From Channallabes apus (Eukaryota > Chordata > Actinopteri > Siluriformes > Clariidae): a stretch of DNA of 64,000 nucleotides. This document shows positions 8,845 through 19,469 of the stretch, piece by piece (position 1 is the first letter of the stretch; every line of letters starts with the position of its first letter). Under the pieces are notes generated by a model. That model made no database searches. It saw only the letters and a list, made by a program, of their open reading frames with translations, and was not told where the DNA came from. Both the position numbers and the translations under genes were made by a program. Where the stretch lies: NCBI GenBank assembly GCA_030522415.1, contig CM060112.1:5534501-5598500 (forward strand), given 5' to 3'.

Positions 8845-11800
8845 GTAAAGAAATGCACTTCAGAATAATCCTCACTCTCAGCAGCAGTGTTACATGAAGG
8901 AAGGTTTTGCTCAGATGGATGTTTGGTGTTTTGTTAGATGGAGGAGATTCCAAGGCAGTAACAGGATATTCAGGAGGAGGAGTCCTTATCAAGTGCACGT
9001 ATGATAAAAAATACACACAAAACAAGAAATTATTCTGTAAGGATTCAACACCAGGCTGTTCTGACCAAATAAAGACAGGAGTCAAAAACAAGTGGATACA
9101 TTCAGGAAGATTCTCACTGTATGATGACACCGAAACAACAGAGTTTAAGGTGATGATCAGAGAGCTCATTGTACAGGACACTGGGACGTACCACTGTGGA
9201 GTTGGTGCTCAATCACCGATAGGTGTTTACTCACAAGTGGAACTGAAGGTAAAGAAAGGTGAGTCTGCTAATCTTACTAAACATTCAGTATCAGTAGCCT
9301 TAGTTACACTAAACGTAAACAGTAAGAAGCGATCAAATTATGTAATAAATATTTACACACATTGAGCAATTTATAAGCAACACCTACATTTAAACTTATG
9401 TATTCGTAACGTCATCTAATCAGCCAATCATGTGGCTCCAGCTCAACGCATCCAATCACATTGATAACAAGCCAGCAGCTTCTGGTTACGTTCACATCCA
9501 CCATCAGAATGGAGACAGAACGTGATCTCAGTGATTTTGACTGGGAAGCTCTACTCAGTATTAATATACTGTAGTGCTCCTAATACAGTGTTCTGTGAGT
9601 GTTTGTTTACTGTATACTAGATCACATGATCAAAGTGTTAACTAAGTGTATTGTTTATGTATTATTAACTGCTCAATACATTAATGCTGACTATGAAGTT
9701 TATGTTCATTTATTCATTCTAATACAGTACGTTGTGGTTCCCTTTCAAGGCTACACTCGATGCTGCGTGAAAACGCTATGGGAACTATTTTGTCAAATGG
9801 CCGGTTGTGAAGCATGTGTGCAAACACGCCAAAATTTTCGCTATATATAACCTCGGTCAGGTGACGTCATCCGATTAGATACAGGTGGAGGTTTTAAATA
9901 CCAGTGAGCTCTGCACTCCTGGGGCTCACAGGTTGATTTGGCCGAGGCACGAGAGACGGAGCCCCTCCTTTCTCTCGCCTCCTCCCCGGATCACGCGCTC
10001 TCTCCCTTCACTTCGCGAGCGCACTTCGGTGCTTCTCGGGAGTGTTTGGGAGAGACTCACTCTCTTGCTTCTGTAGATATGGATGTAGCTACCTCAGAAC
10101 GATCCTCTAGAGATGATAAAGAGTATGAGGAGTTAATTGAGGTTATAAGACGCGCAGTCGAACGTTTACACATTGACTGGCCACAGGAGCAAGCTCACCC
10201 AAAATGGTCGAAATTAGATGACAGATTTCTTTCGGGTGGCCAGGAGATGGCACCACAACGCCGCTCTGTCCCTTTTTTTGATGATCTCCACAACGAGTTA
10301 TCTCGTTCATGGAGACGTCCTTTTTCATTTTATTCGAACATCGTTGATGCAAAGGCACGAGGTTATGTGATGATGCCCCAGATTGAGGAGACGCTCGCGG
10401 GCTATCTCGCTCCTGTAACATCATCCTCACTAAAAAAGCCGACCCTTCCCTCCAAGGCATGTAGAACTTCTTCTACCCTGGTAGGGAAGGCGTTCCAAGC
10501 AGCAGGTCAGGCCGGCGCTTCCTTGCACACCATGGCGGTTTTGCAGGCGTATCAGGCTGACCTGCTGAATGATCTGAGCACGAACGGCAATATGAATCAG
10601 GAAGCATTCATAGAATTACGCCGGGCTACTGATCTGTCCCTGCGTGCGACGAAACAGACAGCCCGTGCTATTGGCCGTTCTATGGCCTCCCTGGTGTCTG
10701 CAGAGAGTGGTGTCTGGCTAAATCTAACTGGCATTAAGGACAAAGATCGGGCATTCCTTCTCGATGCTCCCATCTCACCCTCAGGCCTATTTGGCGAAGC
10801 AGTTAATACCGTCGCCACCAGATTTAGAGAGGCCAGTCTTTATGAACAAGCTTTTGGGAAATTTCTCCCATGCCTTGCCCAGGTGTCGAGGCCATCGGCC
10901 ACCCAACCTCGACCTGCCTTGAATCTCGCTAGACGAGAGGCGCAGAAGGAAAGCGTCAGTAGCCGCGCACCCCCCGTAAGGACTGGGGTACGGCTCGGCG
11001 CCCCCCTCAGGCCGCCCCCAAGAGAATAGATCGCTCTGTCTTCTTTACGAAGAAGCGTTCCTGAGAGCAGAGCTCAGGACCGTGGGGGTGACCCCCCTGG
11101 GGACGGGCATATAGGAGCATGCCCCCCCGGGCACCCCCAGGAGATCGATGTTCAGTTTCCGCCACCTTTGGTGTTTCGGACAACACCGGTCTCCAACGAC
11201 ACGTTAGTCCTTCGGTCGCATCCTGCCATATTCCAGGACACCGAACCACTAACACCCCCCAGCCCAGTAGAAGTACTTGCACGCCTTTCGGAGAAGCTGG
11301 CAGCATGGAAGCTACTGCCAGGCATATCCCCCCGGGTTTTAAAGACTGTAGAGAAAGGATACAGGATCCAGTTTGCATATCGCCCTTCAACGGCGTGGTC
11401 TCCACTTCCGTGATACCGGAAAGGGCGCATTTTCTGAGTTTTCTGAACTCCAGAAACTACTGCAGAAGGGTGCCATAGAACAGGTTCCTCCTCCAGATAT
11501 GGAGTCAGGTTACTACAGTCGGTACTTCCTGGTCCCCAAGAAGGACGGGGGTCTGCGTCCAATTCTGGATCTTCGCGGTTTGAACCGCTATCTCAAAAAA
11601 TGCAACTTCAAAATGTTGACCATAAAATCTATTTTCTAACAAATTCAACCACAGGATTGGTTTGTGACAGTAGATTTAAAGGACGCATATTTCCACAGTT
11701 CCTGAGGTTCGCTTTTGGGGGAAAAGCCTACCAATTTCGGGTTCTTCCAATCGGTCTAGCCCTATCACCCCGCACATACACAAAATGCATGGATGCAGTT

Positions 11801-14800
11801 CTGGCTCCCTTGAGACTCCAGGGCATCCGCATTCTGAATTACATAGACGACTGGCTAATCCTGGCCCAGTCTCAGCAGCTAGCACTTCGACACCGGGATG
11901 TCATCCTAGCTCATCTTCATTCGCTGGGATTGAGACTCAACGCCACGAAAAGCATTCTCTTTCCGGCGCAGGTGACAACCTACTTGGGCGTCAGGTGGAA
12001 TTCGATCGCTATGAAGGCACATCTGTCTCCTGCTCGCATCGAATCCATAAACAACGCTCTGAAGGAAATCAGGCTGGACCAAGAAGTGACTGTACACCAC
12101 TTACAAAAATGTTTAGGCCTCATGGCAGTTGCATCCACAGTGATACCTTTGGGTCTCCTGCACATGAGAGCTTTTCAGCTGTGGTTAAGAGCCAGGGGAG
12201 TTCACACGAGAACAAATCCCCAAAGACGGATAAGGGTTACGCGCAAAGGACTTTGTACCCTTTCTATGTGGTTCAGACCCCGGTTTCTCTCCTTGGGTCC
12301 CACTCTAGGTCCATCTTGTCGTCGCAAAATGCTAACGACAGATGCTTCCCTTACCGGCTGGGGCGCGGTCTTGTATGGCCGTCCAGCCTAAGGGATCTGG
12401 AGAGGCCACCTTTTCGCATGGCACATCAATTGCCTCGAAATGATGACTCTATTTTTAGCTCTACAGCATTTCCTCCAGCAGCTGAGAGGCTACCATGTCC
12501 TAGTGCGGGTGGACAGTACATCGGTAGTCTCCTACATAAATCACCAGGGCGGCCTGCTTTCGCGATGCTTGAACCAGCTAGCACATCAGGTTCTGCTCTG
12601 GGCTCAGGACAAGTTCCTGTCCCTCAGGGCGATTCACATTCCAGGATACAGGAATGTGGGAGCAGACTTTCTGTCCAGACAAGCTGTGAATCACGGGGAA
12701 TGGAAACTCCACCACGAAGTAGTCACTCAAATCTGGGAGAGATTCTCTACAGCAGAGGTGGACCTCTTTGCCTCACAGGAGACTGCACAATGTCCCCTCT
12801 ACTACTCTCTGACTCATCCAGCTCCCCTAGGTCTGGACGCGATGGCCCATACGTGGCCGAATTTATGCCTCTATGCGTACCCTCCGGTAGCTCTGCTCCC
12901 GGGAGTCCTGGCGAGGGTCCATCTACACGGTTTGCGCCTCTTATTGATAGCGCCCCGTTGGCCGGGCCGAGTATGGTTCTCAGAGATAATATCGCTCCTC
13001 GACGGCTCACCTTGGATGATTCCAGTGAGGAGGGATCTTCTATCTCAGGCGCAGGGGGCAATATTTCATCCCCGGCCCGAGCTCTGGAACCTTCACGCTT
13101 GGCCCCTGAACGGGACCAATTGAGTCAAGCCGGCCTTTCAGCCGGCGTAATTGACACCATCCTAAGTGCTAGGGCTCCCTCCACTAGAAGGATTTATGCC
13201 TTCAAATGGAAGGTATTCGAGAGCTGGTGCATGGCAAAGCAGGTGGACCCAGTGCACTGCCAAATCGTTTCAGTGCTGGAATTCCTGCAAGAGAAATTGT
13301 CCTCGGGCTTGTGCCCTAGTACCCTCAGAACCTACGTGGCCGCTATTTCAGCCTGCCACGTTTTGACTGAAGGGGTTACTGTGGGAAATCACCCTTTAGT
13401 TGCCCGTTTCATTCGTGGAGCTAAACGGTTGAGGCCACCCACTAGAGTCACGGCTCCTTCGTGGGATTTATATATCGTGCTCGAAGGTCTAATCGACACT
13501 CCTTTTGAACCGCTAGAGTCAGCGCCCGACAAGCTTCTGACTCTCAAGATGGTCCTTCTTATGGCCATTACCTCTCTCAAGAGGATCGGAGACCTGCGTG
13601 CATTATCAGTCTCCCCATCTTGCCTGGACTTTGCCCCTGGGCTAGTCAAGGCCATTCTGCATCCTCACCCAAACTATCTACCGAAAGTTCCTTTCTCAAC
13701 CATGCACCCTGTCATCCTGGAAGCCTTCTGTCCTCCGCCTTTTGCGGATTCGGAGCAGGAGAAACTTCACCTACTGTGCCCAGTACGTGCTCTTCAGGCT
13801 TATGTCCACCGCACCAGCCAGTGGCGTAAATCAGAGCAACTCTTTATATGTTATGGAGGCCGCAACTGGGGGGCGGCCGCCACCACACAAACTCTGTCAC
13901 ACTGGGTGAGAGATGCTATTGCCCTCTCCTACGAGGCGCGTGGACTCACTTCACCTCTAGGAGTCAGGGCTCATTCAACCAGAGGGGTCACCTCATCTAT
14001 TGCTCTTGCAAGAGGTACTCTACTGCAACAAGTGTGTGACGCGGCGGGTTGGTCTTCTCCGCACACATTTGTAAGGTTTTATAGTCTGGATGTCCATGCC
14101 ACTCCGGGCTCATGAGTCCTCGAGTCAGCTTCCCAGACATGAATCTGAGACCTTCTCGGTCTTCTGCGCACACGCTGCACAACCTTGGGGTCCAGACACC
14201 TGTAGTGCGGCGGCGTTGGTATTCTCGTTCCCATAGCGTTTTCACGCAGCATCAAGTGTAGCTTTGAAAGGGAACGTCTCGGGTTACTTTGCTGTAACCC
14301 TGTTCCCTGAAAGGCGGGAACGAGATGCTGCGTCCGAATGCCGCACTACCACGTGACCGGACATCCGTTCAGACAAATTAATCTGAGGTTTGTTGCCGGC
14401 TCACTGGTATTTATAACCTCCACCTGTATCTAATCAGATGACGTCACCTGACCGAGGTTATATATAGCCAAAATTTTGGCGTGTTTGCACACATGCTTCA
14501 CAACTGGCAATGCGACGAAATAGTTCCCATAGCGTTTTCACGCAGCATCTCTTTCCCGCCTTTCAGGGAACAGGGTTACAGCAAAGTAACCCGAGATGTT
14601 TTTTATATTCATGTCTAAGTATTGCAAAAAATGTTCTAACATATTTTGTTCTAGAACATCAACAACATGTTCTAATTCTATTAAAAACAAACAAACAAAC
14701 ATCAACAGATTAAAATACTATTACTATTTAAAAACCTTAAAAGCCAAGTGGCACAGATCAGTTTGTTTATATTCAAATGTTTATGTATTTTTTTTTAAAT

Positions 14801-15122
14801 ATTTTATTATGTTTATTTATATAAAAACACCAAAACAAAACATGGCTAAAATCCTCTGGGTTTTAAGGGCTACCAATCAGGCTTCTTATCTGACCTGTGA
14901 AGGTGCGGGATCATGTCGCAGCCAATTACCCCACATCCGCAGGACACCCTTAGTGCCAGTCACATGCCTAGATGAAAATGTGAGTGTTGATTCAGAAAGG
15001 GCATCCGGCATAAAAGGCTGTGCCAAAAAACACCCTTGAATCCTGAGCGTCATGAATCTGTGCTGAAAACACAACATTGGTCAAGAACTGATTTCAAAAT
15101 AGAAGTTCCTTATATGGAAGTA

Positions 15123-15159
<37 letters not shown>

Positions 15160-17608
15160 AAAGTATGATTTGAACTTGCTTTTAACAGGGGCGTTGGTCT
15201 CTAGAGAAGTGACCGCGTATGCAGAGACACGAAGCAACATCAAGTGCACTTATGAGGATGAATACAAAGACAAAATCAAATCTTTCTGTAAGATCGAGAC
15301 AGATCATCACTGCTCAAATCAAATAAAAACAAATAAAAAACGTTTATGGGCACATGATGGCAGATTCTCAATTCATGACAACAAAAGTGCAGGATTCTTC
15401 AGTGTGTTTATGAGAGAGTTGGTTACGGAGGACACTGGAACATACGCGTGTGCTGTTCATCTGCCTGATGAATCAGAGATCTACACTATAGTGAAGCTGA
15501 ACGTTACACAAGGTGAGTAACTATAGAACACTGTGATTCTGTTTATATGTAGAAAACACTGGATAACTACAGAGCCTTGCAGAAGTATTTATACCATGTG
15601 AATTTTTCCACATTTTGTCATGTTTCAAACTTGAATGTATTTTATTGGTTTTGTAAATAGACCAACACAAAGTGGTACATTGCAGTAAAGTGGAAGAAAA
15701 ACGATCAACGGTTTTTAAAATCTGGAAAGTGTGGCATGTATTTGTATTCAGCCTCTTTACTCTGATACCTCTAACTAAAATGCAGTGTAATCCAAGTTTC
15801 TCTGATCAAAATTATCATATACTGTTTATAACATCATTTAAAAAAGGCATTGTTCTTTTTAATTTAATTTATATGTTTTGTTAGCAATATTAAACAGCAA
15901 TATTGTTGTTAGCAATATTAATCATTTCAGTGCAATATCACAAAAACAGAATGGATTATGTTCCCTACAGTTACAGCCATTTTGATCTGTCAAAATGTGA
16001 TGTGATCAATGTCTCATATACTGTTCTGTATATACTCATCTCATGTATTATGATTAATGTACAGCTCTGTCCAATAAGACATCCATCAGTGTCCATGTAG
16101 GAGAGGATCCTACTGTCAGCTGTAAATACCCAGAATCCTTCAGGAACAACCCCAAGTTTCTCTGCAAGAGGCCTGAGTTTGCAGCTTGTTCTTATAATAA
16201 AACAATTAAAGAAAGTATGAGATATATAAATGAAGGGAGGATCTCCCTGTATGATGACCGAGAAAAACAGACCTTCACTGTGAGCTTCAACCATGTGACT
16301 GAGCAGGACTCTGGTGAATACTGGTGTGGAGCTGAAGTCAACTGGACATCTGATCATGGATACAAGGTTTATTTCAAACAGATCATCCTGACAGTTACTG
16401 GTGAGTTTATATGATACTGATGTTGTGTAATTTCAAACATTATTATGCATTATTAAATAAAAATCACTTTTTAATCATTTTAGACATTTACATGAGACTT
16501 CAATGTGTATGGACACACACATTGTATGCAGCAACAACAACAACAAAAATCTTTTGTGTTTATTACATTTTTAAAAAAAAAAAAAAAAGGGGGGGGGGGG
16601 GGAATGGGGAGCAATGTGCCTGGTCCCTCCTCCGGATTAAGGCCTGAGCACTGCCCAGGTGTCGCCTTTTATTCTTAATCTCTAGGCCACATAAACACCT
16701 CACAGCTTTAAATATAGCACATGAAATTCACTGTTGTAGGCTGTAAAAAGGGAGAAAACTCTCTTTTGACTCTCAAGCTGGGAAGAAGCAAGGGCATAGT
16801 GGATTGCAAAACATGCTGTGCAAAAGGCCACCTCCTATTTCTTCATATTTTGCTTTTAAAAAGCCAAAAATTATTGTATTTTTAATGTCAGTTAAAAACA
16901 CAAGTAATTGTTATACTGCTGATGCGGAATGCTGAGTGGTTGGAACAGACGAGAGGGGAAAAGAGGTTGCTGCTGAGGTTGTTACATAAACAACAATTTT
17001 TATCTTAAGGCACTTTGTAGCCTGTCACAGTTAAACATTTGTTCTCAATTCATTAATTAAATCTACATCATTTCATTTACAGTACAGATGTTCTGGTACG
17101 TCTCACCATAGACATGTACTGTATTTATGTCCTGCTCATTCCATGTTGGACTGTTTTATAAACAGCCACAATTCAAAGCAGAACTAAGAGTGAATCAGTT
17201 GTGAATGTGACTGTAACAATAACAGACTGTAACAATAACAGACACATTTTGGAGGGCCCAAAAGGTAAAAAAAATGTAGCAAATGTACAGAAGGACATTT
17301 ATGTCCTTGTACACCAAAATCCCAGAACAGGTAAATTAAGATGCTCATAACCTTCAGCATGAAAGCTCTTCAGTGACCTGCACTCAGCCATGACCTGTGT
17401 GTGTGTGTGTGTGTGTGGCTGTGCTGATCAGGTATCCACATACTTTTGGCCATAGTGTAATTTTAATGTGGCTGAAAGACTAATCATACATTTCTCTTCC
17501 AGGTTTTCCATTTATCACTGTGATCACTGTATCCGTGTGTCTGCTGGTGTTTCTGGTTGGAATCTCATTCCTCATTTGGACTCTGCATAGGAGATGCAAG
17601 CTAAAAGG

Positions 17609-17649
<41 letters not shown>

Positions 17650-18264
17650 CACTCACTCGTGGTTCTATTTCCCTTATTGTAACCCACTGTTAACGCCTTG
17701 TGTGTGTACACATACAAGACCATCAACACTCATGACATGACAGTGAAGACGTTTTTGCCTTAAATACCTTAATGCCGTGTCATTCTGTCAAGCTCTTTAA
17801 ATACAAGATGATATCCATGTGTTAAGTCTTGCCATTTTGTGTTCCTGCATCCACCCCAGTAGCCTCATTAGACATTACAGATGTGTTTAGCTTAGACAGG
17901 TATGTAGTGGACTGATTCATGTCCAATTGTCCATCCGGTTACTTTTACAGCTGTCTCAAGATTAAAGAAAGCATGTTAAGTAATCTTTATCTTTATTGTT
18001 CTTATCTCACTGTAGGACAAAAAACAATTACCCATGTTCTCACAGAGGTGAGTACAAAGTGATAGCGACACTCCGCAATCACATGGTTCACTCTGTCCAT
18101 AAATATGACCAAACATTTAATGCTTTTAATACTTCTAAGACTTTCTATTTGTTTTATAATTTCAGACAAATGGAGGAAATCAAAATTACCCAGTGGCTGT
18201 CTATGAGACTCTGAATTCCAACATCAGCCAATTACATATGGTCTATGAAAATTACGATAATTAA
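8805..18264 (+). CDS. Gene A: three-Ig CMRF35-like/CD300-like receptor
   Basis: A seven-exon model joins 8805-8844, 8938-9258, 15189-15512, 16065-16400, 17503-17607, 18016-18047 and 18166-18264, giving 1257 nt and 418 residues with no internal stop. Domain order is signal peptide ([13 protein letters not shown]), three V-type Ig domains, TM span and tail. Each Ig domain keeps the B- and F-strand cysteines, the extra CD300/pIgR-type cysteine pair (FCK...C), the D-strand Arg and the DxGxY(x)C motif. The tail carries VYETL and VYENY: YETL resembles an ITIM but has Ala at -2, and YEN fits a Grb2-type SH2 site. The product is probably a leukocyte surface receptor; its ligand is unknown. The TM exon has a GC rather than GT donor, and intron 2 holds a DIRS element. 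A pIgR-like name is equally possible. Confidence 0.82.
8938..9258 (+). CDS. Gene A exon 2: Ig domain 1
   Basis: 107 codons, phase 1-1, between gttag and gtgagt. Key points are IKCTYD, LFCKD, PGCSD, GRFSLYDD and QDTGTYHCG. Both canonical cysteines and the extra pair are present. Confidence 0.88.
9364..9550 (+). mobile_element. Tc1-like transposon 5' fragment
   Basis: The segment contains gtaacgtcatctaatcagcc and then a start like METERDLSDFDW, the leader and first residues of a common fish Tc1 family (LSDFDRG...). It breaks off at once. It lies in intron 2 of gene A. Confidence 0.6.
9938..11029 (+). CDS. DIRS gag-like protein
   Basis: This 363-codon open frame has a second possible start at 10079 (MDVATSERSS), which I think more likely because the first 47 residues are low-complexity. 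It is placed as gag by position, first in the element. The middle is rich in helical segments (SLHTMAVLQAYQADLLNDL, SLRATKQTARAIGRSMASL) seen in DIRS gag proteins, where they probably serve capsid assembly. The C-terminus is Pro/Arg-rich. No zinc knuckle is visible. The frame is intact although the downstream RT is broken. Confidence 0.75.
   Translation: MAEARETEPLLSLASSPDHALSPFTSRAHFGASRECLGETHSLASVDMDVATSERSSRDDKEYEELIEVIRRAVERLHIDWPQEQAHPKWSKLDDRFLSGGQEMAPQRRSVPFFDDLHNELSRSWRRPFSFYSNIVDAKARGYVMMPQIEETLAGYLAPVTSSSLKKPTLPSKACRTSSTLVGKAFQAAGQAGASLHTMAVLQAYQADLLNDLSTNGNMNQEAFIELRRATDLSLRATKQTARAIGRSMASLVSAESGVWLNLTGIKDKDRAFLLDAPISPSGLFGEAVNTVATRFREASLYEQAFGKFLPCLAQVSRPSATQPRPALNLARREAQKESVSSRAPPVRTGVRLGAPLRPPPRE
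11168..13123 (+). pseudogene. DIRS reverse transcriptase / RNase H, frameshifted
   Basis: Recognisable blocks in order: a leader (KLAAWKLLPGISPRVLKTV), RT motifs SRYFLVPKKDGGLRPILDLR and VTVDLKDAYFH, the catalytic box NYIDDWLILA, RNase H LTTDASLTGWGAVLYG and RVDSTSVVSYINHQGG, then the DIRS-specific VDLFAS and GLDAMAHTWP region. The frame changes near 11390 and 11437, a TAA falls at 11637-11639, about ten codons are lost with a frameshift near 11697, and a further TAA lies at 12389-12391. At least five lesions make it inactive. Confidence 0.9.
13111..14115 (+). CDS. DIRS tyrosine recombinase
   Basis: This protein would integrate the circular DNA copy, replacing the usual integrase. About 334 residues from RDQLSQAGLSAGVI show the N-terminal SAM-like arm (STRRIYAFKWKVFESWC, STLRTYVAAISA) and the catalytic set: Arg in LKRIGDLRAL, the HxxR box in HSTRGVTSS, a GWSSPHTF segment and the nucleophile Tyr in VRFYSLD. 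All expected catalytic positions appear present and the frame is intact. The same frame stays open upstream to 11785 across the RT region; I start the gene at the first recombinase-like residues, so the true N-terminus may be further upstream, as overlap with RT is usual in DIRS. Confidence 0.88.
   Translation, partial: RDQLSQAGLSAGVIDTILSARAPSTRRIYAFKWKVFESWCMAKQVDPVHCQIVSVLEFLQEKLSSGLCPSTLRTYVAAISACHVLTEGVTVGNHPLVARFIRGAKRLRPPTRVTAPSWDLYIVLEGLIDTPFEPLESAPDKLLTLKMVLLMAITSLKRIGDLRALSVSPSCLDFAPGLVKAILHPHPNYLPKVPFSTMHPVILEAFCPPPFADSEQEKLHLLCPVRALQAYVHRTSQWRKSEQLFICYGGRNWGAAATTQTLSHWVRDAIALSYEARGLTSPLGVRAHSTRGVTSSIALARGTLLQQVCDAAGWSSPHTFVRFYSLDVHATPGS
14870..15062 (+). mobile_element. LINE/SINE 3' fragment
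   Basis: The block agggcatccggcataaaaggctgtgcc matches the 3' region common to fish RTE-like elements and their dependents. It is short and degraded, in intron 2 of gene A after the DIRS element. Confidence 0.45.
15124..15159. repeat. (ATT)n microsatellite
   Basis: About 12 ATT units immediately upstream of the Ig2 acceptor of gene A. Confidence 0.95.
15189..15512 (+). CDS. Gene A exon 3: Ig domain 2
   Basis: 108 codons, phase 1-1. Key points are IKCTYE, SFCKIE, HHCSN, GRFSIHD and [10 protein letters not shown]. Unlike genes B and C it keeps the extra cysteine in SFCK. Confidence 0.88.
15572..15800 (+). mobile_element. Tc1-like transposon 5' end fragment
   Basis: Sequence such as gccttgcagaagtatttata, ttccacattttgtcatg and tattcagcctcttta is the degraded terminal region of a Tc1 family. 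No transposase follows. It lies in the intron between Ig2 and Ig3 of gene A. Confidence 0.65.
16065..16400 (+). CDS. Gene A exon 4: Ig domain 3
   Basis: 112 codons, phase 1-1. Key points are [28 protein letters not shown] and [13 protein letters not shown]. This is the most conserved domain among the paralogues. Confidence 0.9.
16571..16602. repeat. Poly-A / poly-G homopolymer junction
   Basis: About 16 A followed by about 14 G. The surrounding intron 16410-17500 shows no gene. Confidence 0.95.
17503..17607 (+). CDS. Gene A exon 5: TM span
   Basis: 35 codons, phase 1-1, acceptor ccag. It encodes a hydrophobic span (VITVSVCLLVFLVGISFLIW) followed by HRRCKLK. The donor reads aaaag/gcatac, GC instead of GT, while the paralogues have gtacac or gtaaac at the same place. 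No charged residue lies within the span. Confidence 0.78.
17608..17648. repeat. (CA)n microsatellite at TM-exon donor
   Basis: About 19 CA units begin three bases after the GC donor of gene A, the same arrangement as in genes 1, B and C. Confidence 0.95.
18016..18047 (+). CDS. Gene A exon 6: short cytoplasmic exon
   Basis: 32 nt between tgtag and gtgagt, phase 1 to 0, reading GQKTITHVLTE with the preceding G. It is longer than the 20-nt exon of the other genes. Confidence 0.7.
18166..18264 (+). CDS. Gene A exon 7: tail with YETL and YENY
   Basis: 32 codons plus TAA. It opens TNGGNQNY, like the TNG start of the other tails, but then diverges to AVYETLN and MVYENYDN. Possible SH2 docking sites are inferred from pattern only. 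Confidence 0.8.
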   Translation, partial: TNGGNQNYPVAVYETLNSNISQLHMVYENYDN

Positions 18265-18399
18265 TTTGACCGACCTGATTAAGTCTACCAGGGTATAAAC
18301 TCAGCCTCTAGTCATTATAAGGTTAACACCTTCCTTATTACACTGCCCTTTACTGGTCTTGATCTAAAAGACAATAACTGTCCACTTCAGTTATTATAC

Positions 18400-19190
18400 A
18401 CTGCCTGCTAAAGAAAAAAAAAATTAACATACTTCAATATTTTGTTGCACTGCCTTTATCTTCGATGGCACCATGAACTCACCATGGCATTGTTGTAACA
18501 TTCTTACACCATCACAGCATTTATTTTCATTTCGGTTGCATTCATCTTCGTCTGAGATCTTGTTTTGATGGATGATGAATCACCTTATAAAGTCTTCTCC
18601 AGCACATCCCAAAGACATGCAATATGATTATATTGAGGATTCTGTGGTAAAAGTGATTCCTCATTCTCCCAGTACCGCACTTTCACAGTTTTCACAAATG
18701 AGCAGCAGGTTTTAGAGTGTTTTTTTTTTTTTTTTTTTTGTGAAGCGCACTTCCCTTCTTACCCTGACATGCTCTTTCCTCTGAAATAGGTTTAATCTGG
18801 ACTCATCAGACCACATGACCCTTTTTCCATTCCTTCAAAGTCTAATCTTTATGCTCTCTAGAAAACTGAACACTTTTTTCTAACTAGTCTCAAAGCTGTT
18901 TAGTCCTAATCCTGTGTGTGTATGAAAATGCTCTTACTTTCACTATTAAACACACCTCTGATTTCTACGGTGCATTGTTTTCTGTTGCAACTTTATCAGA
19001 CATTTAAGTGATCACTGATCATGCTTGTTCATGATTTATTTCCCACCACATTTCTTCTGTTAGGCTGAAGGTTTAAAACTGTCCCTTCAGTTTCTAATGC
19101 CTTGGAAAATTTAACAGTAATTACTGGAGACTACTGGATACAGTGATATCCCCCCCCCTTTTTTTTTCATTTTAACATTTAATTATGAAA
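18400..19190 (-). mobile_element. Degraded Tc1/mariner-like element
   Basis: The phrase aatctggactcatcagaccacatgacc is the complement of the Trp-Ser-Asp-Glu (WSDES-type) region of Tc1 transposases in fish repeats. No open frame survives. Boundaries are approximate. Confidence 0.45.
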
Positions 19191-19469
19191 ATCAACCAAA
19201 TTTGCTTCATCTTTGTTGAAGAAAACATTTTAAAGTCATGAAAACTTGTTCAGCAGCCTAGTGTTTTGCTGTTTTGTTGATCAGTTAAGAGCTGCTGCTT
19301 ATACTGAATGTAAATCTGAGTGACATTGCAGACTATCACCCACAAACCTTCAAACACCACCAGCATATTAAAGTGCATCTCTTATGTGTCAACCACATTG
19401 TTTTTTTATTATTAATGTGCATAATGAAGAAAACACTCTCAGTTAACCTATTTCTCATGCAGTTACAAA

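Larger units (their letters stand above)
9737..14600 (+). mobile_element. DIRS-type tyrosine-recombinase retrotransposon
   Basis: The left end gttccctttcaaggctacac and the right end gtaacccgagatgtt are both bounded by GTT (9737-9739 and 14598-14600). An internal complementary region at about 14228-14345 contains the complements of both outer ends fused around a single GTT-equivalent, exactly the split-terminal-repeat plan of DIRS elements, which replicate through a circle and lack target duplications. Subterminal inverted copies (for example gcgtgtttgcacacatgctt near 14480 with its complement near 9810) also match. Coding order is gag, RT/RNase H with the adjacent DIRS domain, then tyrosine recombinase. 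It lies in gene A intron 2 in the same orientation. Confidence 0.93.

Noticed and set aside
11785..14115. A single 776-residue protein
   Set aside because: The first 440 codons overlap RT/RNase H in another frame and show no domain; only the last 334 residues are a recognisable recombinase.
18166..18264. ITAM in the gene A tail
   Set aside because: YETL is followed by YENY rather than a second YxxL/I, so the spaced pair required for an ITAM is absent; it is also not a canonical ITIM because position -2 is Ala.
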